From NCBI GenBank assembly GCA_023374045.1, contig CM041778.1, positions 365,898,831 to 365,962,830 on the forward strand: a stretch of 64,000 bases of DNA. Direction: 5' to 3'. The notes beneath the pieces are model-generated. The model saw only the letters and a program-made list of their open reading frames with translations, did not search any database and was not told the origin of the DNA. The position numbers and the translations under genes were made by a program. This DNA is from Limonium bicolor (Eukaryota; Streptophyta; Magnoliopsida; Caryophyllales; Plumbaginaceae). This document shows, piece by piece, positions 1-11,966 of this stretch; the stretch's first letter is position 1; each line of letters opens with the position of its first letter.

Positions 1-2095
1 ATTGACAACAACATACAAATCTAATCACATACAAATGATTACACAATCGTTGGTTATCATGATTTGCTCACTATTAAGTTAATCACATCATTCACATGGT
101 TTACAAAAGATAAAATAAAGATATAATATTGGATAGACATGGGGCTAACACACCATACATGATTGGTTAATGATCACTGCTCCATATATTAAATGCATCA
201 CACTATTTGTTGTGGACTCGGGGATATAAACGAAAGAGATTAGGGTTAGGGGGTTACGCCTCAAGTTGTCTTCGTCACTTTCAGCCTCTCATCTTTTCCA
301 CACACACAACTTCAGCATTATTAACACTCCACACTTCAGATAGAGGATTAATGCAGAGACACGTGACGTCAGAAGGTGGAGCAGAAGATCTTCTTAATAA
401 AGTTTCTTCTTTCTTTTTATTTAATTTGTCAATGTATTTTTCCTTTGTTGATTTTGTTATTTTTAGCGTCATGTCTGAGTAGTTAGACTAGCTCCCCGGA
501 TTGGTGTAGCAAACTGGATCTAAATATTTATTTTGTAATCTTTTTACTAATTCATTAATTTAGTAGTTTAATTCCTGTTTTTCATGCGCTATAATTCTTC
601 ATCTAATCATTAAAGAACTGTTTGTAGTTTTCTAATCAAAATATGACGCAAAACTTAATTAACAAGACATAGGAAGTTAAACTGGATTAACGATTAGAGT
701 AGTTTGCCTATAGGTTAGTCAGTCTTTAATATGAACTGGTTATAATGCGATTGGTTAGAATTGACTTGTAGCTATATTTAGTTGTTTTGTAGAATTCATA
801 ACTACTAACTAAACATATTGGGGATCCTATTAAAACGTGAAAAGAGTTTTATATCTATCTTCTCTATTAATAAGTTATTTTTTTATTATGTAGGCTATAG
901 TATCAAACCAACACTAACTTCACATATTTTTGGGAAGCTTAATTATTGGAGGGGCAACACTAAAAACAAATTAAATTTTACTAAAAAAAATATATTTGTT
1001 GGAGGCCAAACACCACCACGCCCCTCCTCAACTCCACCCCTGGGTGGGAAAGTGGAAGTTGTATTTAGGTTGTGAGTATTGTATAGTTTAATAATATAGC
1101 TACATTACGTGTATATAGTAGAATAAACATGTATATTACACTTTTAAAACATGTACGTTACTTATATAACAAATATTGTACACAATAATAGTATTTTTAG
1201 TACAATTGTTTATTTTATAGATTTTCCTTATTCATTGTACATGTTTTCATTGTTGGTTGTACAATAAATATAGCTATCTTGACTACATATACATGTAGCC
1301 AAGAATTTACGTTCTAGAATACATACTGGTAAAATAAAGATCCAGTCCAAGGAACTTCACATCAAGATTGTCCCATTGGAGAGAAAGTGCTCTTGGGCCT
1401 GTCAATGGATTCTCGGGTTCTTTGGTAATCGGATGCCCACAATGATACCAAATTTGTCAAAAATTTCCAGATCGTTCCAACCCTCGAAGCTTGACTGATG
1501 TTATCGATGAAGACTGTTGCTCCCGGGATGTATTTTGGGTTTGCCATCGCAAGGGTTTGAATTTTGAATAAATGCTCGCAAGGGTTTGAATTTTGAATAA
1601 CCGCTCCCTTTCTCAATTTGGAAATTTGAATTATGTATAAACATTCCCTTTAACAAGTTAGAGAGAGTTGGTGTTGAGTGTTTAGAGAGTGATGCAGGGT
1701 GTAGAGGATGGTAGATGGGTACAGCGGTGAGATGATTGTGGTGATGATGGATGATGAATGATGGTAGTGGTGCGTGACTGAACTGTGGCGGTGACAAAAT
1801 TGATGTCGGTCGTGGATGTATGGTGACGGATGGTTCCAGACACCGGTCTCTGGCTTAATAGAATCGCATATAGTCGACAAATACCGAAATTAATTTAACT
1901 GGTACTGCAGCAACGCAATGTAGGACTCTGTAATCTGATCAGCACTAGGAAAACCCTAAACCATTTGCTTTTCTATGCCTATACTTGTTTTCGCTCTCTG
2001 ATTCATCAATGTTTGCTCTTCTTTTTGGTTGCGTTTAGTGTGCTATGGCGAGGGAAATTAGCTGATCAAAAGTGAAAGCTAGGGTTTCTTTTGGA
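1..2095. other. Intergenic DNA, no gene recognised
   Basis: AT-rich sequence with only short reading frames that match no family I recognise. The one clear structure is a direct duplication: a 25-bp string starting TCGCAAGGGTTTG occurs at about 1547-1571 and again at 1576-1600, a 29-bp period. Nothing else here is strong enough to annotate. Confidence 0.6.
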
Positions 2096-2129
2096 AGCGG
2101 AAATCAATAGGTGGCTCGACAATGGAAGT

Positions 2130-3960
2130 ATCTTCACATGGAGGTGAGACATGGTTGCAGTTGCTAGGATGCATGCGTACTTCACTTATATGGTGAATCA
2201 TGTATTTTCTGTACATACCAAATATTGTTTTGTGTTGTACTATAATTTAATTTTTTTAATTTTTATATGTTTACGATGATATAGTATTATAAATATTTGA
2301 TTCATTAACTTTGATATTATGATTCATTAACTAATAAGTGGTGAATTACATAACAAACTTTGGAACCAATCAAAGTTATTATTGTTTTTGTGGTGTATTA
2401 TTATTGTTTTGTGATGTGTCATTAATCTTTAATGATGTATCATTATTGTTTTGTGATGTATTATTTATATGTTTACAATGATATGTTATGATTCATTAAT
2501 TTATATATTATAATTCATTAAAATTGATATTATGATTCATTAAAATTTATATTATGATTCATTAACTAATAAGTGGTAAATTAGATAATAATTTCAGAGC
2601 CACTAAAAGTCATGATTTTTGTGGTGTATTATTATGTTTGGTGATGCATTTTTGTTTTGTTTTATGGTGTATTATTATTATTATTATTATTATTTTATTA
2701 TTAATATTATTATTATTTGTACGATGTATGTTAAGCCTTATATGGTGAATCACATATTTCACTTGCACATATGTTGTATTTTAAATTGTATATGGTGAAT
2801 CATAAGTCTCATTCATATGAACAGATATATACATGTAAATAATATAAAGTTTTAAAATTATTAAAACATATCCATGTATGGTCTTGTTTAGAAAATATTA
2901 ATTTAGATGAACAATTGTATTTTTTTTTCATTTTGAACTTATATTTTAAAAGTTACTTTCATCTAAAGTTAATATAATAAAAAGACAGCCTAGTCAGTAG
3001 CTAACTGAGACTGCCACATCAGATGAGCCGCACACAATATGATGTGGCACGCTGTAGTTGCACCCGATCATTTGTGTAACATAAACCCCCACAATAACCC
3101 TAGTGGTATACGACTACAACACATCGATGTTGCGGCTTGGCCGTGTATTACTTGGTGCGAGAGGTATGAGTTGGCAGTCCAGTCAACTACTAACTGGACT
3201 ACTTTTTATTACATTAAATTCAATTGATTGTAATTTTTAATATATAAGTTCAAAATACAAAAACAATTATACCATTGTTCATCCAAATTTAAACTCTTCA
3301 AAACAAGACCAGATGTTGATTTGTTTTGACAACTTTAAAAGTTTATATTATTTACATGTATATATTTGTGCATATCAGCCATATTTGATTCACCATATAT
3401 AATTTATAATAGACTACAAAACAATAACAATCCACTATCTATTTATGAAATGGTATGTCATAAAAACATATGTTTCACCACTTAATAATAATAATAACAC
3501 ATCACAAAACAGTAATGTCCCATTATTAGTTTTGAAGTTTGTAATTTTATTCATGATTTGTTAATTAATGACTCATAATATCAATTTTATTAAATCATAT
3601 ATTCAATTTAGTGTATCATCATAAACATATAAAAATAAAACAATTTAAACAATAATACAATAAAAAATTGATACTTAAGAAATATACATGATTCACCGTA
3701 TAAGTTTTAAAATACATCAATAATACACCATAAAAGTAATAATTTTTTATCAGTTTAGAAATTTATTATCTAATTCACTACTTATTAGTTAGTGAATCAT
3801 GGTATAACTTTAATGAATCATAATATCAAAATTGATGAATGATATTAGCATTTTAGTGTATCATCATAAATATATAAAATAAAATTTCTCAAAGTTGTCA
3901 AAATATATCTATGTATATGATCTTAATTTAAAGAGTTTGAATTTTGGTGAATGTACAATT
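2130..3960. repeat. Long imperfect inverted repeat (foldback-like element)
   Basis: The arms about 2150-2965 and about 3230-3960 are imperfect reverse complements. Examples seen directly: TGGTCTTGTTTAGAAAAT near 2878 against ATTTAAACTCTTCAAAACAAGACCA-like sequence near 3288-3312, and ACTAATAAGTGGTGAATT near 2330 against AATTCACTACTTATTAGT near 3774. The left arm also holds internal duplications of the GATTCATTA/TGGTGTATTATT text. About 200-260 bp of unrelated, less AT-rich spacer separates the arms. The structure resembles a foldback transposon or a MULE-type MITE with long terminal repeats. I could not fix exact ends or a target duplication, so the family is open. Confidence 0.6.
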
Positions 3961-4159
3961 TTTGTTTTTTTTATACACAGTCAGCATGACACATTAGTGC
4001 CGTGGCACATCCCGTTTCATTTTTGATGCGACACACTTTATAATTCTTTAAATGTATAAAACTTTTAAAGAACACAAAAAATAATCAAAAATCACATAAC
4101 TTAAAAACAATTATCAAATGACTAAAAACTATAAAAACAAAAACACACAAATAAACTAA

Positions 4160-4475
4160 TTAACATCATAAATTTTCAAAAAAATGACAAATGGCAAAAA
4201 AATAGAACTTCTAAGAAATGCAATAAATTGTTAAAATGTCACACAATTTAAAAAAATACCTTATAACTTTATAAGAGGTCAACGGTTGATCGGATGTATA
4301 TATTTTTTCTTTTTTTGTTCTATAGCTTACCTTATAACTTTATGTCATTTGTTGTAATAGTTTCCAAATTGTGTGACATCTTAATAATTTATGTGTGATC
4401 TTAAATTCTTATTTTATTATTTAGTCATTTGTTATATATATATATAGTTTTAAAATTTTATGATATTAAATAGTT
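4160..4475. repeat. Short AT-rich inverted repeat (MITE-like)
   Basis: The sequence TGTCACACAATTT near 4238 is mirrored by AAATTGTGTGACA near 4366, and flanking sequence extends the match imperfectly to about 4160 and 4475. This is a foldback of roughly 300 bp typical of a MITE. No clean target duplication was found. Confidence 0.45.
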
Positions 4476-4699
4476 TTTTTGCCCCCTAAACTAAAATGAT
4501 ATCCAATAAGTACTAAAATAGATTGAAAAACTAAGACCAACTTATTGGTAGATACTGATCACTGGGATAAACCGAGAAAACAAATCAATTTTGGGACGAT
4601 CAGTAACAAACTAAAGTGGAAACCTAACAGCTTCACATAGATTAAGCAATTGTAGTAAAATCACAAAATTTTCTCACCAAATGGCCACCATCAACTACC

Positions 4700-5180
4700 A
4701 ACTATTTCATAGCTCATAGTTGACAGACGTAATTATTCATGTAAGCCAAGAGAGTGGTGGGAGACTCAAGCAGACGAGGAAAATGATCACTGACCTGGAA
4801 GTTGTTTGGTTTCATCAACTGGCATATCAACGCATAGTTCCTGCTATTGGCTGGAAAAACACACAAGAGATGTAGTAGTGTCCATGATAAATTTTTGTAG
4901 AGGCGCCACAGACACATGAAGAGAATGAAGATAGGGTTAGGGTTGCAAAATTATCGTGAGTGACCTGAAGATAAATAGACAATTTCTGCACAATTATGAT
5001 CCTTGTTCTCCATTTAGGCTTGTAAAATTGCCATGAGTGAAATAAAGATAAAGTATTAGGGTTGCAAATGTGTGAGAGATACAATAATGATGAATCAGAG
5101 GCGCTGTTAAGAAGAATGAAAACAGGTTTAGGATTGCAACATTATCCTGAGTGAAGAGAATGATGATGGCCTGACTAAGA
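4700..5180. repeat. Dispersed repeat module, copy 1
   Basis: Degenerate repeat units built on the text TTGCAAAATTATCGTGAGTG followed by GAAGA lie near 4944, 5017, 5057 and 5133. The same units, with the associated string TGTAGAGGCGC, recur in the module at 8370-8990. Reading frames of 60-85 codons cross the block on the minus strand but match no family and are judged incidental. The nature of the repeat is unknown. Confidence 0.5.
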
Positions 5181-5587
5181 CCTATAATTTTCAATTCCTT
5201 AATTGTCTATACTTTGTTCTCTCATATTCTAATTTATCATATAAAGGTATTGATGGTATCTTAATGGCTGGATTTTTTAAAACTTAAAAAACATAATATT
5301 TTGGCTCCAGTTTGATCACAAATACACATCATTCTTGTTTTTTATTAATTACCAAGGTGGTAAAAAAACATTACGAGAGTTCAATACAGACTATTGAGTG
5401 TGCACAATACGGATGAAACATGGAACCAATACTGATGAAAAATTGAAATTGAAATTATAAAAAACTTATATGAAATACTTATAAGAATAAAATATGTTCC
5501 ACTGTGAACATAATATTTGTATTATGCTTATATCATTAAGTAAACCTTATATAAAGACAACATTTTTTCATTTAGGGATTCATTTTA

Positions 5588-5776
5588 ATAAACTAAGGTT
5601 TTTTTTGTCTATCACCTGGTTCGTCCTATTGGACTACATCCGGATCAGGGATCAGCTCTAGGTGGATAGGTTCCAGGCCCCTCCCAATAGCCGTTGCGGG
5701 GGATCGAACCGAGATTCTCCCTACCAAATTTAGTCCCAATCACCACTGAACCAACGGGGTATCGTATAAACTAAGG
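5588..5776 (-). mobile_element. tRNA-derived SINE with target-site duplication
   Basis: Read on the minus strand, this contains a pol III A-box-like region (GTTGGTTCAGTGGTGATTGG) and a B box (GGTTCGATCCCCC), then a tRNA-unrelated body ending GATAGAC and an A-run, seen as T-run 5599-5606 on the plus strand. The element (about 5599-5765, 167 bp) is flanked by direct repeats ATAAACTAAGG at 5588-5598 and 5766-5776. This is the signature of LINE-machinery retroposition. Confidence 0.8.
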
Positions 5777-6516
5777 GTTTTTTTTTTATATTTTATGTTT
5801 AGGACTTGAAACTTGGGAATGGTTTAAATGTTTATGAAGTTTGATAATAAAACTTAAACTTTTCACTTAAGGCATAACTAACTAAGATTGATATATTTAT
5901 GTCCAAAGGAAGTTATGCAACAAATGAGGAAAATAAATATTCTCAATGGTACATTATTATGAAACATGGGATAGACTAGCGTTTAGAGGATGAATAATCT
6001 TCACCAGATTATTTCACCTACCAACATAACCTAAAATGTTTTATAAGATAGAGTAATGTGTATCATTACTATTTATATTACTCTATAAATTAAAAACTTA
6101 GGTTTCCTATATTTAGGACCCGGGGAATGGTTTGAATATTGATGGATGGGTGCGGGCACGTGACACGTGTGCGAGGCGGTGATAGATGGGTGTGGGTGCA
6201 CGATGCTCACACGAGATAATGGGCGCTAGCGCAAGACGAACGCGGGGTGTGACGTGCGTACGATGGCGGGAGGCACAATGTTAGGCGTGGGCGGGGTATA
6301 CAAGGGGTCGTGTGTCGGATATTAACCACTGATTCATAAAAATTTAATTTATACTTGGTCGATATAATTTGATTATGTCTAACCGATGCACAATAATAGT
6401 CTTGATCAAAAGTAACACTATATTTAAGAGAATTTGGAGTCAAATATGAAAATCAATACAAGTTACAATGGTTGCTTAAAATTCGTACTTCAAAATTTTT
6501 GTCAATCAAACATAAG

Positions 6517-6735
6517 TCAGACAAGTCACCTGAATTTGGGCCATAACATGAAAAAACCGAATGACGCAGAGACTAACCCGAACCGGGAAGCCCCTAAAAT
6601 CTGAAATCAACCAAAACTGAAGTCACCCAAATCTAATTTAAACCAGATGAACCCACCTGAACCAAATATAAAATATGTTCAAATTGATTCAAACTAAACC
6701 CGAACAGAGTGACCTGAATTTCCAAGTCTACTCCT
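6517..6735. mobile_element. hAT-like non-autonomous element remnant
   Basis: The block is rich in repeated ACCCGAA, GAACCC and CACCTGAA text, like many plant hAT-type MITEs whose interiors look like runs of GGGTC/GACCC words. The ends GTCACCTGAATTTGGG and GAATTTCCAAGTCTACTCC are plausible degenerate termini. No 8-bp duplication was found, so the call is tentative. Confidence 0.3.
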
Positions 6736-6943
6736 AACCAAAACCATTACATTTAACTAAAATATATGACATATTACATAGTTGGATGACCAACTAGCTA
6801 TGTTTGATAAACAACTTTGAATAGAGATGCTATCACTGGTCTCAAGTCTCCTAGGTGTGGTAATCCCTTATACTTACTTAACTACTAACACAAAACTTAT
6901 GCACAAGACAACTGGACCACCTAAGTGTCCATACCAGTCCAAA

Positions 6944-7490
6944 CAAGGGCTATTAAACTTTTCGGGTCAATATCCATTCGGGTCATTAAACTTTTGGGTC
7001 ATATCGGGTTCGGGTCATTCGCGTTCGGGTTGTAATAGTGTTAGATAGATCGGGTTTTGGTTATTTCGGGTCATAGTTAATATTTTTTGAAAAAAATTAT
7101 AATACAAATATATACCTAATTTCTATAAGAATATACAACATATAGATTACAAACTTTCAATACAATGCCTATTCTGAATTTCATTCGGATATACTAAGTT
7201 GAATCAAGTTTTTTGTCATATTTATTTGGGTGATTTAAGTTTGGGATAATTTATGGTCACTATTATTTCATGTTATTTGAGTTTAGATAATTTTTAGTTA
7301 CTATTATTCCGGGTCATTTTGGGTTCGGGTCAATTTCAGGTTATATATTTTTTGGGTCATTTCGGGATCGGGTCATTTCGGGTTTATCCCATCGGGTTTA
7401 TTATATTTAAATATTTTCAGGTTTCGATTAGGTTTCGAGTTCGGATAAAACGGACGGGTTTTCGGGTCAGGTCAAATTTTGACAGCTCTA
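6944..7490. mobile_element. hAT-like MITE rich in CGGGTC words
   Basis: The left end AGGGCTATTAAACTTTTCGG and the right end CCGGGTCAGG...TTTTGACAGCTCTA are imperfect inverted repeats of the AGAGCTGTCAAAA type seen in plant hAT MITEs. The interior contains many TTTCGGGTCATT words. Flanks share TCCA/AAACA text but no exact 8-bp duplication, so this is an old copy. Confidence 0.45.
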
Positions 7491-7557
7491 ATCCACCAAA
7501 CACGGATTTGAAACACAACATCTAATCATTATTGCCAGAAGAGCCATAGTCCCAACA

Positions 7558-7920
7558 CTAATGATAGTGGTAGAAAGTTTGAAAACAACGCCATTGAGAA
7601 AAAGCTTCACCGAACTCGTCGAGCCCAGATCTAGAACTATGCATCGTCAACGGGCAGAATTTTATCTTCACATCCGTCAGAGCCCCCACCGTTTGCGTAC
7701 CTGTTTCCAAAATCACCGTGAAGATGAAGCCATAGCGGTGACCAGTTTCAGCACAATTGGTGCCTAATTCCATGAGGACATGACACTTCTTTGCTGCAAA
7801 ACCAAGAACTCGTTCTTTCAATTCTTCAACATGTGCACCCGAATGAATAAATCGCTGGTCCCTCTTGACTTGTAGGCCAGCGGCTAACAGGACATGCAAA
7901 GACAGCAGCAGCTCCCGCAC
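7558..7920 (-). CDS. Unrecognised open frame, possible gene relic
   Basis: A 120-codon frame on the minus strand. The middle of the predicted protein has a regular, protein-like composition (for example HVEELKERVLGFAAKKCHV, then a GHRYGFIFTV segment), unlike the low-complexity frames around it. I do not recognise the family. There is no visible neighbour, promoter or splice structure that makes it a gene. It may be an exon of a decayed gene or chance. Confidence 0.25.
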   Translation of the reverse strand: MRELLLSLHVLLAAGLQVKRDQRFIHSGAHVEELKERVLGFAAKKCHVLMELGTNCAETGHRYGFIFTVILETGTQTVGALTDVKIKFCPLTMHSSRSGLDEFGEAFSQWRCFQTFYHYH

Positions 7921-8227
7921 ATGCCTAACTGTGAATCGGTGATCTACTTCTTCTTAGACGATGAGGTTTTCTTGATCGATTTTCACCAAAAACTTAAAAC
8001 CAACTAAAGCTAGCAACCCTAGTTAAAGCTAGTAAAAAAGTGATATGTAGAGAGTGTTTTTACCAATACAGTGAGGAAGTTAGAGAAGATCAAAAGGAAA
8101 AAGAAATAGAGAGAGAGGACATAAGAGGCCCATAGAAAAGAGAGTCATGACCCACCATAAGTACAAAAAGGGAATATTTCAACGGTTATAAAAGGTCTAT
8201 TTACGCTAAAATAGAGCAACTATGGAG

Positions 8228-8312
8228 GTCGCTCCTAACTAACAACCACTGTCATAGGTGATAAAAAACACACCTCGGTGGTTCCTAGCTAACAACCGCC
8301 ACCATAGGTATT
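8228..8312. repeat. Two tandem 35-bp repeats
   Basis: GGTCGCTCCTAACTAACAAC at about 8228 and GGTGGTTCCTAGCTAACAAC at about 8278 are diverged copies, each followed by CACTGTCATAGGT or GCCACCATAGGT. They could be subterminal repeats of a decayed DNA transposon. No termini were found. Confidence 0.4.
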
Positions 8313-8369
8313 TTTAATAAAAAAATTTAGCTTCCTCTTCTTCTTTCTCGGGAGCAAGATGCAGCAAAT

Positions 8370-8990
8370 CCGGTGATGCATTTCTGTAGAGGCGCAACAA
8401 ACGCAAGAGAATGAATAGTGGCGCAGAGCATGTATGCTCCTTGTTCGATCGCCTTGCAAAATTACCGTGAGTGAAGATACTGTAAAGGCATAAAGCACAT
8501 TCCTTGTTCATCAGCTAGGGTAGTAAAATTACCGTGAGAAGAGAATGGAATAGGCCTATAAACAAGAAGAGAATAAAAATACATGCAAACACAAAGAAGA
8601 GAATAAGAAGGCGTAAAGCATGTATGTTTGTTGTTCTACAAATAGAAAGAGATAAGTTTGAGTATACTACCGGTTCCGGAATGAACTGCTTCAGTCCTGT
8701 CTTCAATTTGATGAGCGAGATGCAGCGGTTCACTGATTTATCACTAGATAGGTGCAGAAACAAGAAGAAAATAAAGAGATGCGCAATCACAAAGAAGAGA
8801 AAGACACATAGGATATATGTAGCTTGTTCTCCATAGAGAAAAAGATAAGTTCAAGTATATTACTGGTTCTAGAATGAACTACTTCCGTCTTCAATCTAGT
8901 GAGAGAGATGTAGAAGTGGAAAGCATGTATATTCACTAGTTAGAGTTGTAAAATTAACGTGAGAGAAGAGAGAGGATGAAGAGAAGTTTT
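8370..8990. repeat. Dispersed repeat module, copy 2
   Basis: This shares with 4700-5180 the strings CTGTAGAGGCGC and the unit TTGCAAAATTACCGTGAGTG (near 8455), with diverged units near 8520 (GTAGTAAAATTACCGTGAG) and 8943 (GTTGTAAAATTAACGTGAG). An internal duplication with GAATGAACT.CTTC and AAAGCATGTAT words spans about 8610-8930. Reading frames here are short and judged incidental. Confidence 0.5.
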
Positions 8991-9146
8991 GATATATGAA
9001 ATGAAATAAAGTCTTTTTCGACGGTCTGAATTAAAAAAAAAATTAGGAAAACAGGCTTCCGAATACTTAAAGTCTAAATAGGCACCTATTTCAGTGATTC
9101 CTATCTAGGAAATTTATAATATATTCATTGATAATTTTATGATTAT

Positions 9147-9593
9147 ATGTTTGGTTATGACCATGCTAAGTGGAGCTTAGTGAGTGAGGTAGATAGTCTC
9201 TCATTATTTCTACCTGAGTATAAAATTCTTTATTCTTTTGATCCTGTTCTATTGAAAAAAGCATTGGATCCTCCTAGACATAAAGTCATACATGAGGCCC
9301 TTGAAGTGCTAGTCAGTCTAAAGGATATAAAGAAAACAATGCAAAGGGGTAGATATGTGCCTACATTTTATGGGCCTTTGCTTCCCACATTATCCCTTTC
9401 ATTCAATGCCACTATTCTCGCACTTAAGTTTGGCACCATTGGAAAGCTACAAGAAGGGATACTACTTGGCATCTTGATAGACACAAAACCATGGCCCATT
9501 GTTCTACCATTTGGCCAGGGAAGTCTGGTATGCCGCTATCTTGACCAAGTTTATTACATACCTCATGTGGAAGCAGCGAGTGGCCATGGATGA
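9147..9593 (+). CDS. Unrecognised 148-codon open frame
   Basis: The longest uninterrupted frame of the first 10 kb. The predicted protein starts MFGYDHAKWSLVSEV and has no low-complexity runs, which argues for a former coding segment, but no motif places it in a family. There is no clear core promoter or intron signal. It ends about 1.1 kb before the Ulp1-like gene relic on the same strand and could be a separate captured fragment. Confidence 0.3.
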   Translation: MFGYDHAKWSLVSEVDSLSLFLPEYKILYSFDPVLLKKALDPPRHKVIHEALEVLVSLKDIKKTMQRGRYVPTFYGPLLPTLSLSFNATILALKFGTIGKLQEGILLGILIDTKPWPIVLPFGQGSLVCRYLDQVYYIPHVEAASGHG

Positions 9594-10718
9594 TGATCTT
9601 AGTTGTATGCTATTGTCTGGATAAGTTTGCAGAGTACACAAGCTTCTATGGTGTGTATTAAAGACACAACAATAGCCCAATCCAAATACAAGCCCAAGTC
9701 AGAAAAGGAAACTGTAACAATGTAAATAAATACCCTCCTCTTGGACGAAGCGGCTCAGGTGCCATCGCAAAAATCGATGTCCCGGTGACATCGCTAATTT
9801 TGGCCGTCAGATCACGTGATGACGTCATCAAAAATCAGCAAAAATCATCATACGGTCCAAAAACATGCGGACGTTTTCAGGGGTATGACGGTAAAATCGT
9901 TCATATATTCATACTTAACACTCACGTGCTTCTGAATGCCCGCCCAAACCCGCCCACGTCCAAGCCCATCCCATTGCTACCCGCCCACTCCACTGCCCGC
10001 CCGTCCACCCCCATCGACCCAACCACCCACCCCGCCGAAGAACATTAATGGTGCCCCCAACTTTTGATTTTTCACTTCTCCATCTTTTCCTCTTTTCACC
10101 GATTTTCTACTCTCCGGTTACTGTCGTCTCTTTCTTTGCTCTCACCGTTGTTTCCCGAACCCGGTTACTTATGTCCCGTTGTGTTGTCTGTCTTATTCAA
10201 CGAAATTCCACCTAGTTGTCGTAGTTTGTCTCTCAGTTACTTTAAATCTTCACTCGTCAGTCTGTGGCGGCCGTTGCATTTTCGCATTCAGAGCAGGTAT
10301 CACTAATCAGGTATGTACAACACTTTATTTCTTATTTCCTGATCTTGAATTTGCACTTTGTTTTTTTTCCCTGACTGAACCATCTAGAACCTGTAGTAGC
10401 AGTTGATTGAGTACTGTATGCTTCCCCGGCCCTTGAATTTGCAATTGTTACCCTCCTGTCTATTATGTTTCTTCGGCAAATATGAATACTACATATCCTT
10501 ATTGATTTCGCTGCTTGCTGAAATACGTTCAGCATTCCTTCTAGTGCGTTTCGCATTTAACACCATATATATGGCCGTGGATAATTGACTATACATCCTA
10601 AGTGTTTGATTGTTTATCTATTGTTCATCTACTGGTAGTCTGGTGTGTGATTTCAATTTTTGCTTTAAGGTTGATGCGTTGTACTGTATAATCAAACCAT
10701 TCAGGTTCACTTAATTAA
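9594..10718 (+). other. Upstream region of the Ulp1-like gene relic
   Basis: No gene recognised. From about 10060 the plus strand becomes pyrimidine-rich (CTTCTCC, TCTTTCTTTGCTCTC), as in plant 5' leaders. GCAGGTATCACTAATCAGGTATGT near 10292-10317 could contain a leader splice donor. CCCGCCC-rich text occupies 9935-10040. This is a plausible promoter and 5' UTR with a leader intron, by inference only. Confidence 0.35.
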
Positions 10719-11533
10719 ATGGGTCGTAGTTTTACATCCAAAGCTGTCGGGGATAGAGAGGAGGAGCCGACTAAGGCAGTGCATCATCATGGCCCTGTAC
10801 AGGAGGAAGTTAGTTTGCACCGTAAAAGAAAACATGAGGGTGCTCATGTCCCCGCTTACAGCTTCCAGAACAGATGCTCACCAAAGAAGTTTGTTGATAT
10901 GTTAGACGATGCATTCCGTGGATCAATACCTTCCGCTGTGAGGGAAATTCTACGTCAGATTGGTTTTATTGGGTTGACGAAGGTCAATCTAACACGATTG
11001 GACCGGGGATTTATGGAGAGTGTTCTACCTCTATATGATAAGAAATCAAGGTCGTTCCGTTTGGGTGACGGAAAGGTGCTGACCGTGGGACCTGATGATG
11101 TGAAAAGGGTGTACGGTTTACCCTCTGGTAGTATGCCAGTCAGGTTGGTTGGTAGTACTAGTAGATCCAAACAACTTGCTAAAGAGCTAGGTCTGCATGT
11201 CACCAGCGCTTTATTTGCCAAAGGCAGGGATTTGGTATATAATATGGGTCGTGAACGGGATCCTGAAAACATTGCTAGGATGTTTGTGCTTTATGCCTTG
11301 GGCGTTCTTCTGTGCCCTGTGTCTGCTAGTCAGGTTAACATTAATTACGCAGAGTTCATGTATGACCTTGATCACATCACAAACTACGACTGGTGTAAGC
11401 ACGTGTCCGATGTGTTACACAGTTGTCTGGAAAAATTCGTCGACAAATATGTCGGTTCCAATGATGCAAGCCCTTTGATCAGAGGGGATATCCACTTTCT
11501 GTTCGTAAGTTACAGTCGTTCAAAATAAGTTAT

Positions 11534-11966
11534 TTATTTTTAGGGAAATTTCACCAAATACCACTGAGTTTTTGCTTAATTCACGATATACCACTGTGTA
11601 ATCACACAGGATAACACTAAGTTTTTACTTATTTCATCAGATAACACTCTGTCTCATATTTTGTTAAATGTTCCATCAATATTCTAGGAAAATAACTAAA
11701 CTACCCCTGTTATTAATTAACAACTTGAAAGTAATATGTCATTCTGATAAATTTCATTAGACACCACTTTTATTTAACTATTTATATGGGTACTTTAGTC
11801 TTTTTCTAGGGATATTAATGGAACATTTAACAAAATATGAGACAGAGTGTTATCTGGTGAAATAAGTAAAAACTTAGTGTTATCGTGTGTAATTTTAAAA
11901 ACACAGTGGTATATCGTGAATTAGGCAAAAACTTAGTGGTATTTGGTGAAATTTCCCTTATTTTTA
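11534..11966. mobile_element. Mutator-type MITE with 9-bp target duplication, inside an intron
   Basis: The element occupies 11543-11957 (415 bp). It starts GGGAAATTTCACCAAATACC and ends with the reverse complement GGTATTTGGTGAAATTTCCC. The terminal inverted repeats continue for about 150 bp with AACACTAAGTTTTTACTTAT and CATATTTTGTTAAATGTTCC matching across the middle. Identical 9-bp direct repeats TTATTTTTA flank it at 11534-11542 and 11958-11966. Long terminal repeats plus a 9-bp duplication define a MULE-type MITE. It sits within the first intron (11505-11998) of the Ulp1-like relic, so it need not have broken the gene. Confidence 0.92.

Noticed and set aside
5625..5760. tRNA gene on the minus strand
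   Set aside because: A and B boxes are present but the spacing, lack of a cloverleaf, A-tail and flanking duplication identify a SINE.
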